Shown here in pieces: positions 46,384-57,650 of a stretch of 64,000 nt of DNA. Numbering within the stretch: the stretch's first letter is position 1; the number at the start of each line of letters is the position of its first letter. Position numbers and translations under genes: made by a program. Below the pieces are notes generated by a model. The model had not been told where the DNA came from and searched no databases. It saw nothing but the letters and a program-made list of their open reading frames with translations. This DNA is from Lepeophtheirus salmonis (Eukaryota; Arthropoda; Copepoda; Siphonostomatoida; Caligidae): positions 5,768,805 through 5,832,804 of the forward strand of contig NC_052132.2 of assembly GCF_016086655.4 (NCBI RefSeq), in the 5' to 3' direction.

Positions 46384-47884
46384 CATAGGTGGGGTACCGA
46401 AACGTGAACTGTTAGTTAATGTTCATTTTCTCATTACTATGAAAAGTTTTATTGATTATTTTTTGATATTCTGTTCCTGCAGTCATTTTTACATAAACAA
46501 ACTATACTAATCATAAGTCATTTCATCATCATGAGCGAGCAACAAGCAAAAAAGGAGTGCATCTCAGATCTCCTATATGCTGGACTTAATGTGATGAAGA
46601 TTACAGAAATTGTTAAGTGTTCTAGGAGCCTGGTTTTTTACTTGGCCAAGATGAAATAAAATGACCTCCCCTTAATGTCAAGGGTGTAAATTAAAGAGGG
46701 ATACGAAGTTCTTATTAATTTTGGAGAAGAATATAAAGGAAGATCCTACTAAGTCGATGAATCGCCCCGCCGACTTCTCGATGGCTCCTAGGACTATCAG
46801 GAGGGCTATAAAACAGAACTTGGGTTTCATTTCTTTCTCAAGGACCCCACACTACCTTTTGAAAGAGGACATGAAAACCAGGAGGCTCGAGAAGTGCAAG
46901 AAAATTCTCAAATGGATCAAAGCAAATAGGTGAATTGTTAAAATTTTCTCAGACAAGAAGATTTTCACAGTTAATCAATTCCACAACCACCAGAACGATC
47001 GCTAGCTTTCGGAAACAAAAGAAGATGTGCAAGGAGCTTACTGCACCAAATATGCAACCCAAAAGTGGTTCTTGGCGTTGTGGCCTCTAATGGATAGAAG
47101 ATGTCCCCGTTGTTTTTCAAGGTGGGACAAAAAATCGGCCAGGAGGCCTTCTATAAGGTACTTAGGTACACCATCTTGCCATGGCTGAAGACCAACTACC
47201 CGGAGGGTAACTATATGTTGACTCAAGACGGCGTCCCCTCTTGAACATCATCCTCCAAGTGTCAAAAGTTCTGCTCAAATAACATGGCTCGATTCTGGTC
47301 CAAAGGTATGGCCCCCTTCCTGACCAGATTTGAATACACTTGACTTTTCTATATAGAGTGAAACCAAAATAACCTCACACCCAAATATGGACTCACTGTA
47401 GTTCTCAGTAGTGGTTGAATGGAACAACTTGTCTGAGAAGTTTGTCACCAACTCCTGGATGGCCTTCAGGCCACGTGTACAGACTTTGATTGATAATGAA
47501 GGTGGTAGAAACGGTTGGGATCTCCCTTCCGGCTGTTTTCAAGATCAAAAAGTTCATTAAGGATAAAAATTGCGTTGAAAGGTGTTTACAGCCAAGAAGA
47601 ACAAAAACGTCTGGCGAAACAATATAGCTAAATTATGGGATGACTCAATGTTGACCTCCTCTATGCCTGGTCTCCTCCCCGCCCTATACTTTGCAGTTTG
47701 AGGTGTCTATGAGAAGAATATCTTCCGTATCTCTCATCCAAATTTGAATTCGCTCCGATCTCCCATCACGGTAGCATGCGTGTCAGGACTGTTATTGCGC
47801 TGGTGAAGTAGGACATATTGATTACATAAAAATCACGTTTTCGTAATTAATTCATGCAACTGTAAGTTTTAGTTCCCCACTCTG
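46384..47884 (+). mobile_element. Tc1-like element, family C, near full length
   Basis: The left end CATAGGTGGGGTACCGAAAC and the inverted right end CAGAGTGGGGAACTAAAACT are each next to TA. The transposase begins at 46531 (MSEQQAKKECISDLLYAGLN, then KITEIVKCSRSLVFYLAK), a helix-turn-helix. A stop and shift follow, then the open frame 46721-46933 (EKNIKEDPTKSMNRPADFSM). Next comes the catalytic domain in pieces: KIFSDKKIFTVNQF (first Asp), VLGVVAS.G.KMSPLFFKVG, KTNYPEGNYMLTQDGVPS (second Asp), and a broken C-terminal region. At least eight stops or shifts. From about 47520 the sequence changes to text resembling the deleted element at 8045-8392, so the right part may be a second, joined element. 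It serves as the reference for the other C copies. Confidence 0.8.
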
Positions 47885-50254
47885 TATACATTGAAATATC
47901 ATCCTAGAAGAAATCACATATACCGAATCTGCTACTTTTTCAACCCTTAGTCCTGGAAGTGATTATTTCCTTTTCAAAACTGGTTCCCTCTAATATGGGA
48001 AAATACTAAAAATTTGTAAAGGAGATCGCTGGGCTTATCAAATCTGACCTTCAATATGGAACTTATTTTATACATAATTGATGATGATGAAAGAACTGCA
48101 GATTAATTGAATCAGGGTTATATGAACGTTAGACAAAAATTTAACAGATCCTCTTCCGATGGGGAATCGGGAGAAGAATTCAAAAGTTATCGATGCAACC
48201 ACAACTTTTAAGGAGTACCTCTGAGTGGATCGAAGAGGAATCTCTAAATCGCTCTAGTTCCTCGTCTGTCTACCAATATGTTATTTGCTAGTAGTACATG
48301 ATTTAAATCAATTTTGATGGGATTTTTTTGATAGAAAGTGGATGTTCTAGTTGAAAGAGAATTTTTGATATGTTTCAACACTTATTTATATTCTTTGATT
48401 TTCAAAACATGTCCCTCAGATAATGAGTTAAAGTTATTAAAGATTTTTTATCTCTTGAAATTTCTGATAATTATAATAATTTTATAGGAACAAATATATG
48501 TTACATAGTTGTTGTTTTTTTGTTTTTATAATAACAGTAATTATAATTTTATTATGATGGAAAGAAATATATAATTACCAACTGATTTGGGCCTTCATTT
48601 TTCTCTGTTTCTTTTTGAAGGAAAGTTTGCGATACACAATCAAGGACGTGACTTATATAGCTTTTAAGACATTTGAGCGTAATGGAAGAGTATCAATCAA
48701 TTTATTCGTCTTCTTCTGACACCCTTTTTGAATCAATTTTCTTTTAACAAAAACCACTGAAACTTTATTAACCAGACATTATTTCATTTTGAATAACTCA
48801 ACTTCGTATCGCATACAGTTAATTTGCAAAAACTATTTTTACAACCATTCGTTTTGGTTCGTCCACCCTGTGTGAGTAATGCAATACAACATAATCGTAT
48901 TATGTCATGGTAAAAATAATGACTTGCAAAAAACCTGGACTCATCAAAGGTGTAAATTACAAATTGCTTTTCATTTAAAGCATTTTTTACTTACATTCAG
49001 CTAACTATCTGATTTCCATTTCTCAAACTTTAATATAGAAAGAAAAAGGTTTCAAAAGCAATTTGTTGATCTTAGCCAATTCTACCCAACTGCGGGACTT
49101 TTCATAATTTAATTGTAAATAATTACTTACAGTATAGAAAAAGAAAATTTGAATTCAAACAATTAAGTTTTAGAATGATTTATGTGAATGAAAAACTTCC
49201 ACATCTCACATTACGGATTCATATCATTAGTTCGTCCCGAAAGGAACTTTTACTGAAATATAAGCTTCGATGATTTGTGTAAAAAATAACCTAATTAAAC
49301 ACTGGTTGCCTAAAAATAGGAAATTTCAAAATTACTCATTTACATAAGTATCCAAAAATGGTGTTGGGATATTTAAAAAAAATCCGAGTAGACTCAATTT
49401 TTCATCTAAAAATAGCCGTCTCCTTTATCCCAATTTGACTATATATATTTACTAATGTTGGGTTTCGCTCGGATATCGTTATTGTTTTTAGTGTATTTAA
49501 TTAAAGAAAAATTCGATATAGATCGGTTCCAGAGAGAAATTCAGTCTGGATGGGTCTCATTTAAAATTTGATCCTATAAATGAATTGTTGATCACGTCAG
49601 TTGTGTTTTAAAAGTGTTAAATTTGTTACAATGACGTCATATAAAGTTTAATATGCTATTATGAATCATATTTATACAACTCAAATCCGGTAGGCAGAAA
49701 ATTGGGCAATAGATTAAATTCAAACAGGCAATCCCCTTTTGATAACAATTAAATTTGGTTGTATGTAGACTTTAAGATTAAGTTCTTGAGCAAAATATCG
49801 GTCCAAATTGGTTTAGAAAGAATCACTTGTGATCAAACTGGAATGAAATTTGGATTCGGATCAAGTACCCACCCTAATGGTTATTTATTGTCGTAACTTT
49901 CTGGAGGATTAGAGAGTCTCTGCTTGTTCCTCCAACTCAAGTACAAATATGTAATAAAAAATTAATTTTTCGACTACAACTCCAAAATTGCATTAAGTTA
50001 ATTCAATTCAGACTGCATCTTGATTCTTGTTCTTAACAATATTGCACATATTTTTCAACAGTGTCTCTTCCAATAATTTAGAGTCTTCCCACTTGATATG
50101 AATCTGACATGAAAAACTTGATACCTGGAACAAAAAAGGTATGTTTTTACTTTTCACAAATGAGTCATTTTTTTCGGACTGAAGACCGAAATATAAATTT
50201 TCAAATTGACGCAATCTATAGACAGACTTTACCTCAATCCTGATTATTGATTTG
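47885..50254. other. No gene seen
   Basis: AT-rich. The minus frame at 50008-50277 lies partly over repeat G text and has no domain. Around 49610-49660 a GACGTCATATAAAGTTTA stretch may be a weak G copy. Confidence 0.45.
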
Positions 50255-50400
50255 TACAGATTTGATTTATGCAACAAATTTAACTTTATATGACGTCATT
50301 TAAACGAATTTCAAAATTTTGAAACACACATGACGTCAACAACAATTCCTCAACAGAATGGTCTAGATATAATTTTGAATGAAAGCAATCCAGACATAAT
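50255..50400. repeat. Dispersed repeat G, copy 1 (paired TGACGTCA)
   Basis: TTGTACAGATTTGATTTATG, then CAACAAATTTAACTTTATAT and GACGTCATTT; 35 bases further ACACATGACGTCAACAACA. Copies at 51565-51705 and 54165-54285 share the order of a TTGTACAAAT block, a CAACACA.TTAACTTCATATGA block and then two GACGTCA-type octamers 30-50 bases apart. Confidence 0.65.
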
Positions 50401-51065
50401 TGTTCTTTTGGTACCTATCTAGATCAAATCTTTCTTTTACATCGGTAATAATCGATTTTGCCATCAACTTGGACACGTGGATTAGTTAGTTTTCATAGAA
50501 CTCGAACTCGTCTAAACTTAGTACAATTCCTTCCTTCTGATTTTTATTATTCATAAAAGTGTATTAAGGTCAAAAATTTAACCCTAGCTCAAGAAAATAG
50601 CAATGAAGAAAGGAATCATAAATCTCAATAATGGTCTTCGACTCCGAGAAAAAACAGCCTTTGACGCCTTAAATAAAGATCATTCCTTGTATTCCTCGAA
50701 AATTTGTGCTCTTATATACACATTAGCGTGAATGGCATCATCACAATTAAGATTCGAACGATTCATTGTAAGTAACCAGAGGGTATCAATGAAGGAGGAT
50801 CTTGTGAATGCAAACGTTTTCTTAAGAGAAAACTGGGATATGTAAATACTTGTTTCTTGTTTTTTTGTAAATATAGATACAAAAAGCAAAAATATTTAGT
50901 TTTAAATCTAATAATTATCCTCCATTTAATTATCTTAAATTCAAAACTAAATTATTTATGTTTCTATCACTCATATACTTTTGTATGTGGACTACTTTGC
51001 AGAGTGTGAGAGTGTTTTTTCATCTTTTTGTCGTAGTGTTCATCACCATGGATAGACAAATTACA

Positions 51066-51325
51066 ATTTACGAGGTCGGTTGGAAAAGTTTCCGACCTCA
51101 ATGAGAAGATAGCAGTACTCTTAAATAAAAACTAAACACATCTATCTAACTTTTGTTGACAGTTACTTACCAAAGTTTCCGCCATTTTGGGCGTGCAATT
51201 GTTTTGTAACAGCCGTTCAAGTGCTTTGATGTTAGTGTTTTTGTATTCAAATTTATGAATTATTATTTTTCGGCTTAGTCTCCTTCTAACTTAACACACT
51301 TCTCTCCAAGAAGTTACAGATAGGA
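51066..51325 (-). pseudogene. Mariner element, 3' end
   Basis: It starts at 51070 with TACGAGGTCGGTTGGAAAAG followed by TTTCCGACCTC, the style of a mariner terminal repeat. On the minus strand, bases about 51315-51265 read GEKCVKLEGD, a stop, then AEK. This parallels the C-terminal ending of mariner transposases (a CVxLxGDYxEK pattern). The catalytic part is missing beyond about 51325. The assignment rests on one short peptide and one terminal repeat. Confidence 0.5.
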
Positions 51326-51564
51326 TGGGTTACAGAAATGGGAGAATTCCTGGGAGAAGTGTGTAAAGCTAAAGTTCGAACCTTTAATACAAAAAGTAGG
51401 GTTGAGACACGGTCCAGGGCTGATTTTGTTTTGGATCAGTCTAAAGTAATTTTGTTGAACCCGATTTGGACCGATTTTTTTGGACTGAAGCCTGAAATTT
51501 AATCGTTTCAAATCGTGGATCGATATTTTTCGGTCTCAAACCATGGTTCGATGATTTCTCCTAA

Positions 51565-51705
51565 TCTGCTTAATCATTTGTACAAATATAATGTCTGCAA
51601 CACACTTAACTTCATATGATGTCATTTTAAAACACATCTGACGTCATCAACAGTTAATCTATTAAATCAATAATGACCAAAACTTAAATGAGAACAATCC
51701 AAACA
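51565..51705. repeat. Dispersed repeat G, copy 2
   Basis: TTGTACAAATATAATGTCTG, CAACACACTTAACTTCATAT, GATGTCATTTTAAAACACAT and CTGACGTCATCAACAG. The first octamer has decayed to TGATGTCA. Upstream text with repeated CGGTC, GGACCGA and CGGACC words (51400-51560) may belong to the same repeat. Confidence 0.6.
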
Positions 51706-52352
51706 TAATTTTTCTGTAAGATCCGTCCACTTTTAAAAGACCGAATTAGTTCGGTCCACTACAAATCATAACACTCTCCGACCGCTCTAAGATTTTGAGC
51801 CCGAAACTCAACACTAATAAACCATAAAAAGGTGGTGAATGAGAAAAAATCTACAAGAAACAAAACTATTAAATGCAAAGATGTATGGACCAAAATTACT
51901 GATAACGGATTTTTATTATCCTGAACACTGCAAAAAAGTGTTAATCTAAAATGGAACTTGCTTCATTACATCAAATTATATTATGTTTTCAATGAATATT
52001 TCAAAAAAGACATGACATTGCAAAAAACAAACACTGATATAAAGGTTAAACATGCATTAAATCTCATCATCATCACTGCATTCAATTGAAAACACTCACT
52101 CAGAGGGACAAAAAATAAAACAATGCCAAAACAAAATTGTCATCAAGTAACTGATGCATTAAATGTCATGACGTTGAAGTAATTGTTTCATGTTTTGACT
52201 ACTATAACTATACAGAACACACATACTATTTAGAGAGAATAAACATGAAAATAAGGTCAAGGCCAACATTTTCTGGGGAATTTTGTTGCATTTCCTGAGG
52301 CATAAAACGAGGATACTTTTGTCCTTTGCTCTCCTAAAATGTGGCAATACTA
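51706..52352. other. No gene seen
   Basis: AT-rich, no recognisable coding. The minus frame 52159-52347 has no family resemblance. Confidence 0.45.
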
Positions 52353-52885
52353 CCGAATTGCCTCAAAATCTGAACACTTTGAATTTTAAACTTCAACAAG
52401 ATAGAATTTATTAAGTAAGTAACGATAGAATTTCTATAAATAGATGTAGGTCTGAGCAGCCTTCTTAATCATTAATGTAGCCTCCCTTAGAGGCAATGAT
52501 GGCTTCCACGCGGTGGACGAAGGCTTGGCAATGCCGCAGTCCTCTGCCATGACGTCACAACGCTGGCTGACAGTGGTTTAGAGGGCCTAGGTGTTTAGAT
52601 AACAGACAATGCATGCCTTGACATGCATCTAAAAGGTGGAGTCGAGGGAGTTGGCATCAAGGCTGTAGGGGGCCAAAAGTGTGTCACAAAAGATTTCAAA
52701 GTACTCAAAAGAATAATTCAAAACTCATTCATAAGAGTCATGCAACGGAGAAGTGGGGTTTCTTTCATTGCTGGTGTCCAAAGTGTCCTCTCCATCCACT
52801 TTTTCGATAGCTCTCTGGACAGTCTCGTGTGAAATTTTGAGAACTCTTATATGGACCCTCAAGGACTTGAGGGGATTGGCATCAA
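52353..52885 (-). mobile_element. Non-autonomous Tc1-like element, family T, copy 2 (truncated)
   Basis: Left end after TA: CGAATTGCCTCAAAATCTGA then ACACTTTGAATTT, matching the copy at 6054. Minus-strand text includes TPAMKETPLLRCMTLMNEF, joined through a short TTTTGTGACACACTTTTGGC-type spacer to the NPLDY-like C-terminal part. This is the same deletion as in the other two copies. It ends abruptly at about 52885, so the transposase N-terminal end and right terminal repeat are lost. Confidence 0.75.
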
Positions 52886-52946
52886 TGTTAATATTTCAAG
52901 GATATTTTTTTCCCCAAAAATTTTAACCCTAGCCATTCCCCCCCCC

Positions 52947-52980
<34 letters not shown>

Positions 52981-54164
52981 TCCTGCAGACTGCCCTTCTT
53001 AAATATATATTTGTATGATTTTTTTTTTTTTTTAGTTTGTTACTAGATTCAGTTGCACTATAGTTATCATGTGTATTGTATCTCTTCTTCAAACTATCAT
53101 AGAAATTATTTCTTCTCAGAAATATTAGGACAAAGTCATTACAGACAACAATATAATTATTATCACTAAAAGCCATACCCTCTGATCTCTTTACTTTTCA
53201 ATTTTCTTTGTTCATAAAAATTGCATTTGAACCTTCGACATTGTGTTGCTCTACGTTTTGTTCTTCTACTTTTATTCTTTTGATGTATTTTCCTAACACT
53301 ATCCAAATTGCGATTTTAGATAGTGACCTCATGTGGCAAAAAAAAAACACTTTTCCATATTTATCATGATGTTGCAATCAATAATGTTTGTATCACCATC
53401 GTTTTATTTACTTTTATGGAAATGAAGTAGGGATTAGTTTAAGCCATAGTCAATTAATGTACATTTTAACAATTATATATTGTATTCTAAGGATTTTTTG
53501 CAAATCCTTTTAAATAGTAATCTTTGACATATATAAGTCAGTGTATAATTGTAGCCCTAATCCAATGGTCTAGTTCATTAGCTCTTCCTCTGGTCCGTTA
53601 CTTCCATACTTAGATAGCGTTCTTGGAACACTACAAATAATAACTCCTATTTGGACTTCTTTTAGACAAATATTCTGTCATGGATCAATGATAATTTTTA
53701 TGGAACACCAACTTTGCTTTGAATGAGATAAAGCTCTCAATTCAACGAGGATCAGCCTATGGCAGAGACTACTTGCGATAATATTTCAAAATCACATAAT
53801 GTGTGTCAGCTGTACAAGTGTTTTTAAAAGGATACAGGCTATGACCCGTACCCAAGTAGGATTTATTACGTAAAATATTTACATTCTTCATATGTATCCC
53901 GTTATAAAAAATTTTATTTACAACTATTTTTTGTAACTTGTATTACAGAGCAGATATGAGACAATTTGGATGGGGCGGTAAGTTGTAATAATCCTTTACT
54001 CTACATACTACGATAAAATGTAGTCAAAGGTGTTCATGTACTAATTTATGTTAAGACCCGGTCCATGACTATTTTTATTTTCCTTTGGTCTTAACTGATT
54101 TTTTCTTGATCAATTTTTTTATTCGGTCTCAATCTATGGACCAATGTTCTCACCGATACTGCAT
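52886..54164. other. No gene seen; C-run, poly-A and TA repeat
   Basis: At 52938-52979 a CCCCCCCCC run, poly-A and (TA)n lead into ATAATCCTGCAGACTGCCCT, a text also found at 61955-62000 (ATAATCTTGCGGACGACCTT). The minus frame 52859-53176 reads through this low-complexity DNA. The remainder is AT-rich. Confidence 0.5.
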
Positions 54165-54285
54165 TTTGAATTGTACAAATATGATTTATCCACCACATTT
54201 AGCTTCATATGACGTTATTATTCACAATTTTCTTTAAAAAAATGACGTCATCAATATTTCATTCATAGATATGTGTGTAGACTGA
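54165..54285. repeat. Dispersed repeat G, copy 3
   Basis: TTGTACAAATATGATTTATC, CACCACATTTAGCTTCATAT, GACGTTATTATTCAC, then AAAATGACGTCATCAATATT. Upstream (54055-54140) lie GACCCGGTCCATGAC and CGGTCTCAATCTATGGACCA, similar to the text upstream of copy 2. Confidence 0.6.
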
Positions 54286-54438
54286 ACTTTAAATAAGACC
54301 GATCCACATTACTCTAAGAGTCAGATGCATATATGAACAAAAAAAAGTGTTCAGTAGAAGATATGCAGAGTAGACCTCCAACAACACCATCTCAATTTGC
54401 TTCGGTCTCAATCAATGGATAACCGATATTCATATTTA

Positions 54439-55278
54439 TCGGGTAGTCCATTAAAATCTGAACACTTTGAGTTTGAGTGAGCGAAATTAATTTTATATTT
54501 CGATATATTAAAGCATAAGCAATTAGCTACAAAAGAAAATAAACCTCAATTCTTTAACCTACGTTCAAGTCTAGAAAATGACACTTGAACGTGATCGACA
54601 AATTTGCATTAGTGCACTCCAAGCAGTTGGGTGTCCCCAGGGCCGTCTACACCGTCAGCAAGTCCGAAACGTTGGAGAGGATGATTGGTTCTGCCAAAAA
54701 GAGCCAAACTGGACCCTTATGAGTTAAAGAAACAGTCCAGGCCAATTTCCTCAAGTCCATGAGGTTCCATGCATGAGATCTTAGAATTTCACAGCATACT
54801 GTCCAGGGAGTTATAAAAAAAGTTGGTTGGAGGAGCTTAGTGTGGTTGGAAATACTACTTTTGTAACCACCATCTTTTCCGTTACAAGATTCTTTTGAAT
54901 GAGGCTTTTGAATTCTTTTTACACACCTTTTACTACTCTCCTAGACAGCTGATGTCAACCCCTTGGACTACACCTTTTGGGTGAATGTCGAGGGAAAGGC
55001 CTCCAGAGTCCGTCATCCATACCCCAAGGCCCTCAAAAGCACTGTCAGTCAGCACTTGGATGTCATGGCTAAAGACTACATGTGCAGAGGGTACCAGGTC
55101 TTCCACTGCCGTCTGGAAGCCATCATTACCGCTAAGGGTATCCACAATAATCATTAAGAGAGCTCAGACCTACATCTATTTATAGTATTAATTTGTTTGA
55201 AATTCTATTGTTAATGAATAAATTATATCTAGTTGAAGTTTAAAATTCAAAGTGTTCAGATTTTAATGGACCACTAGG
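54439..55278 (+). mobile_element. Non-autonomous Tc1-like element, family T, copy 3 (both ends)
   Basis: The ends TCGGGTAGTCCATTAAAATC and, inverted, TACCTAGTGGTCCATTAAAA are flanked by TA. On the plus strand the transposase N-terminal region is readable in changing frames: PRAVYTVSKSETLERMIGSA, KKSQTGPL, then VKETVQANFLKSMRFHA. It then jumps at about 54885-54955 to the C-terminal region (frame 54963-55157): DYTFWVNVEGKASRVRHPYP, KALKSTVSQHLDVMAKDY, then RLEAIITAKGIHNNH. The catalytic core is deleted at the same place as in copies 1 and 2. This is the best preserved of the three and defines the element at 840 bp. Confidence 0.85.
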
Positions 55279-56510
55279 TAGAATGGGTCTACAATTATTA
55301 TTAAATGAGCTCAAGCCATACTAAATTTTCCTTTAAGATTGGCCCTCACTGAACTTCTTTAAATTACGGTTATTGGTTCGGTCTCATTAGAACTACTAGG
55401 GTCTCAGAACGGTCAAAGATTTTCAAACCAACCCCAACCCTAATCAACACTTACTTAACGTCATATGTCTAACTGACTGAAACAGAGTAATAGTTTATTA
55501 AAGCGATTAAAAAATAATCCCTTATTTTTTATATAATATCCGAAAATACACAGATCTCCATCCTCATTGACTCTCAAATTATGTGTTGAACCATAAAATG
55601 TATTCTGTATACTTAAGTCGATGAAAATAATGATGTAAGTGAATTTAAATATGACGGAGGATTTGTAATTATTCTTAATAGAAAAATATTTACTCTGGAA
55701 TAAGAGTTTATAAAAATGAATTATATAAGATTTATTATTCGTAAGAATATTAAAAATAGATTCAATTTGGCATAGATCACAGCCTTAAATCTCTTAAAAG
55801 CACAAGTGCACATTATTTTTTTTTTTTTTTGTGAAGTATAATCTCAAATATGGTTTTAATATCTCCCTCTGAAAGAAGAATTTTTGTATATCCTTGTAGT
55901 AAATTGTTTAAAAAATATATAATAAATGAACATAGGGCGTGAGGATTTCTAACAAGTTTAGACCTCAATATCTTGGCTACCCTAAGATATATGCTTAGGA
56001 AAGTATGCTCCTCAGATTTAACCCACAAAATTGGTGTTAACCAATGGGATGTCATAAAAGAAATTTAAAATTGGTGCGGTTTATCCAAATCAGATAACTG
56101 GAACCGGATTTATTCTAGAAAACCAACATTTTTAAGACTTTTGTATTTTGTGGAAAGGATTGTGAATAAACAAGATTAATATATTAAAGGTATATAATAA
56201 TCTATTTTAGTTTTATAACTAATTAATCAAATTTACTCCCATAGATAAATGAAAAGAAATGCAGTGACTATCAATTCAAGTCGGTCAATATTTTATTCGA
56301 TCGAATAAAGCATTGATATTAGTGTAATATGTAATTATAAAAAAGGTCAAATCAACATATTTTTTATTGACAATAACTCATTTACAAGAGAAATGAGAGA
56401 AAGCTATCTTTAAAAAAAACACATGATTCTTATCTTAAAGAAACCATCCAAATAATGACATTCAATACAAAAAATATTATTATTCTTAAGGATAATAGTT
56501 ATTAATTATA
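55279..56510. other. No gene seen; fragment of repeat M
   Basis: At 55940-56035, ACAAGTTTAGACCTCAATAT then CTTGGCTACCCTAAGATATA recurs at 32365-32415 as ACAAGTGTAGGACTCAATAT then CTTGGCAACCGTGATATTTA. The minus frame 55813-56055 is a translation of this repeat. Around 55370-55440 GGTTCGGTCTCA-type text resembles the surroundings of repeat G. Confidence 0.5.
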
Positions 56511-57460
56511 CACAGGTTAGGGCAGCAAAACGTAGACTCAATAGATTTAACTAGAATAAAGTGAAATATTTTTATATTTTCAATAATAGGAACATTATCC
56601 ATCACAGCCTTTACACTTCACCTGAACGCCATGCGGGAGTTGGTTTAAAAAATCATTCCACAAGTGGTCCCATGGAAATGGAGGACTTCAGTGCGTCCAC
56701 ATTTGAGTGTGAAGTCCTGTTCGTTTCCCTTTCCAAAGTGCCCCATATAAAAAAGTAAAGTGGGTTGAAATAATGGCTCGATTCTGGTCCAAACGGGGTC
56801 ATATCTGTTTGGACCAGAATCAAGCTATGTTATCTGGGAGAAACTTTCGGTACTTGGGGGACGTGTGAGAGAGGGGACTGTTCTGAGTTAACATGTCTAT
56901 CTCGGTAGTTGGTCTTCAGCCATGGCAAAATGTATCGTACTTAGGCACCTTATAGAAGGGCTCCTGGACATTTTTCTGTCCCACCTTAGAAAAGAACAAA
57001 GGCACCTCCTTTCCATCAGAAGCCATAAAGATGAGGACCATTGTTTGGGCCAGATATTATGTGGTAAACCCCTTGAACCTTGTCTTTTGTTTCGGCAAGC
57101 AATCGGTCTTTCCACCGATTGTAAAATTGATCAACTGTAAAAATCTTCTTGTCCCAGAAAATTTTCACAATTGACCCCTTTGCCTTGATCCATGTGAGGA
57201 TTTTCTTGCACCTCTCGACCCTCTTGACTTTCACGCCCTCTTCAGAAGGTAGTTTGGGGTCCTTGTGAAATAAACTAATCCCAAGTTGTGCTTTATAGTC
57301 CTCCTGATGGTCCTATGAGCCACAGAGAAGTCGTTGGCGAGTCAATTCATCGACTTAGTAGGATCCTCCTATATATTCTTCTCCAAACTTAACAAGAACT
57401 TCATATCCCTCTTTAAATTATGCCCTCCACTTCCTGACATCCTGGAGAGGTCTCCTTTAC
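56511..57460 (-). mobile_element. Tc1-like element, family C, minus copy with internal foldback
   Basis: The left end CACAGGTTAGGGCAGCAAAA then CGTAGACTC, after TA, matches the family C ends. The minus strand carries the C-terminal region at 56540-56760 (broken), a foldback at 56776-56825, and then the central and N-terminal parts. The central part reads KVKRVERCKKILTWIKAKGS, KIFWDKKIFTVDQFYNRWKD and RLLAETKDKVQGVYH (57016-57234). The first catalytic Asp is present (WDKK); the QDGAPS block is lost around the foldback. N-terminal text resembling the EKNIKEDPTKS frame lies at about 57330-57400. No right terminal repeat found. Confidence 0.75.
56776..56825. repeat. 19-bp foldback made from transposase sequence
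   Basis: GCTCGATTCTGGTCCAAAC (56776-56794) and GTTTGGACCAGAATCAAGC (56807-56825) are reverse complements except one base, around a 12-base loop. The left arm equals the plus-strand text ATGGCTCGATTCTGGTCCAA of the family C copy at 47283; the right arm is the same text in the minus orientation proper to this element. So a piece was duplicated in inverted orientation. Confidence 0.85.
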
Positions 57461-57650
57461 CCACCGCCACCACTTTCCTGAGCATTAAGGACATTTTTTA
57501 ATATCCTATGATACACCCCAACCCATGTAGTGTTCTAGTGAACTGCTTGTCGAAAAGGTGGGGCATTAGCCACCTCCACCGCTTCATTGAGCATTAAGGA
57601 CACCTTCTAAAAGTTTATAATAGCCTCGGCCCATGGGTTGTGCATTGAAA
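57461..57650. repeat. Imperfect tandem duplication, period about 109
   Basis: CCACCACTTTCCTGAGCATT then AAGGACA at 57466-57492 and CCACCGCTTCATTGAGCATT then AAGGACA at 57575-57602, followed in both by a TT.TAA.A and a ..GCC/ACCC.AACCCATG block. It lies next to the N-terminal end of the family C element; whether it belongs to that element is unclear. Confidence 0.6.

Noticed and set aside
55813..56055. 80-residue minus frame that looks like a membrane protein
   Set aside because: It covers a repeat shared with 32365-32460 and ends in poly-lysine from a poly-T tract.
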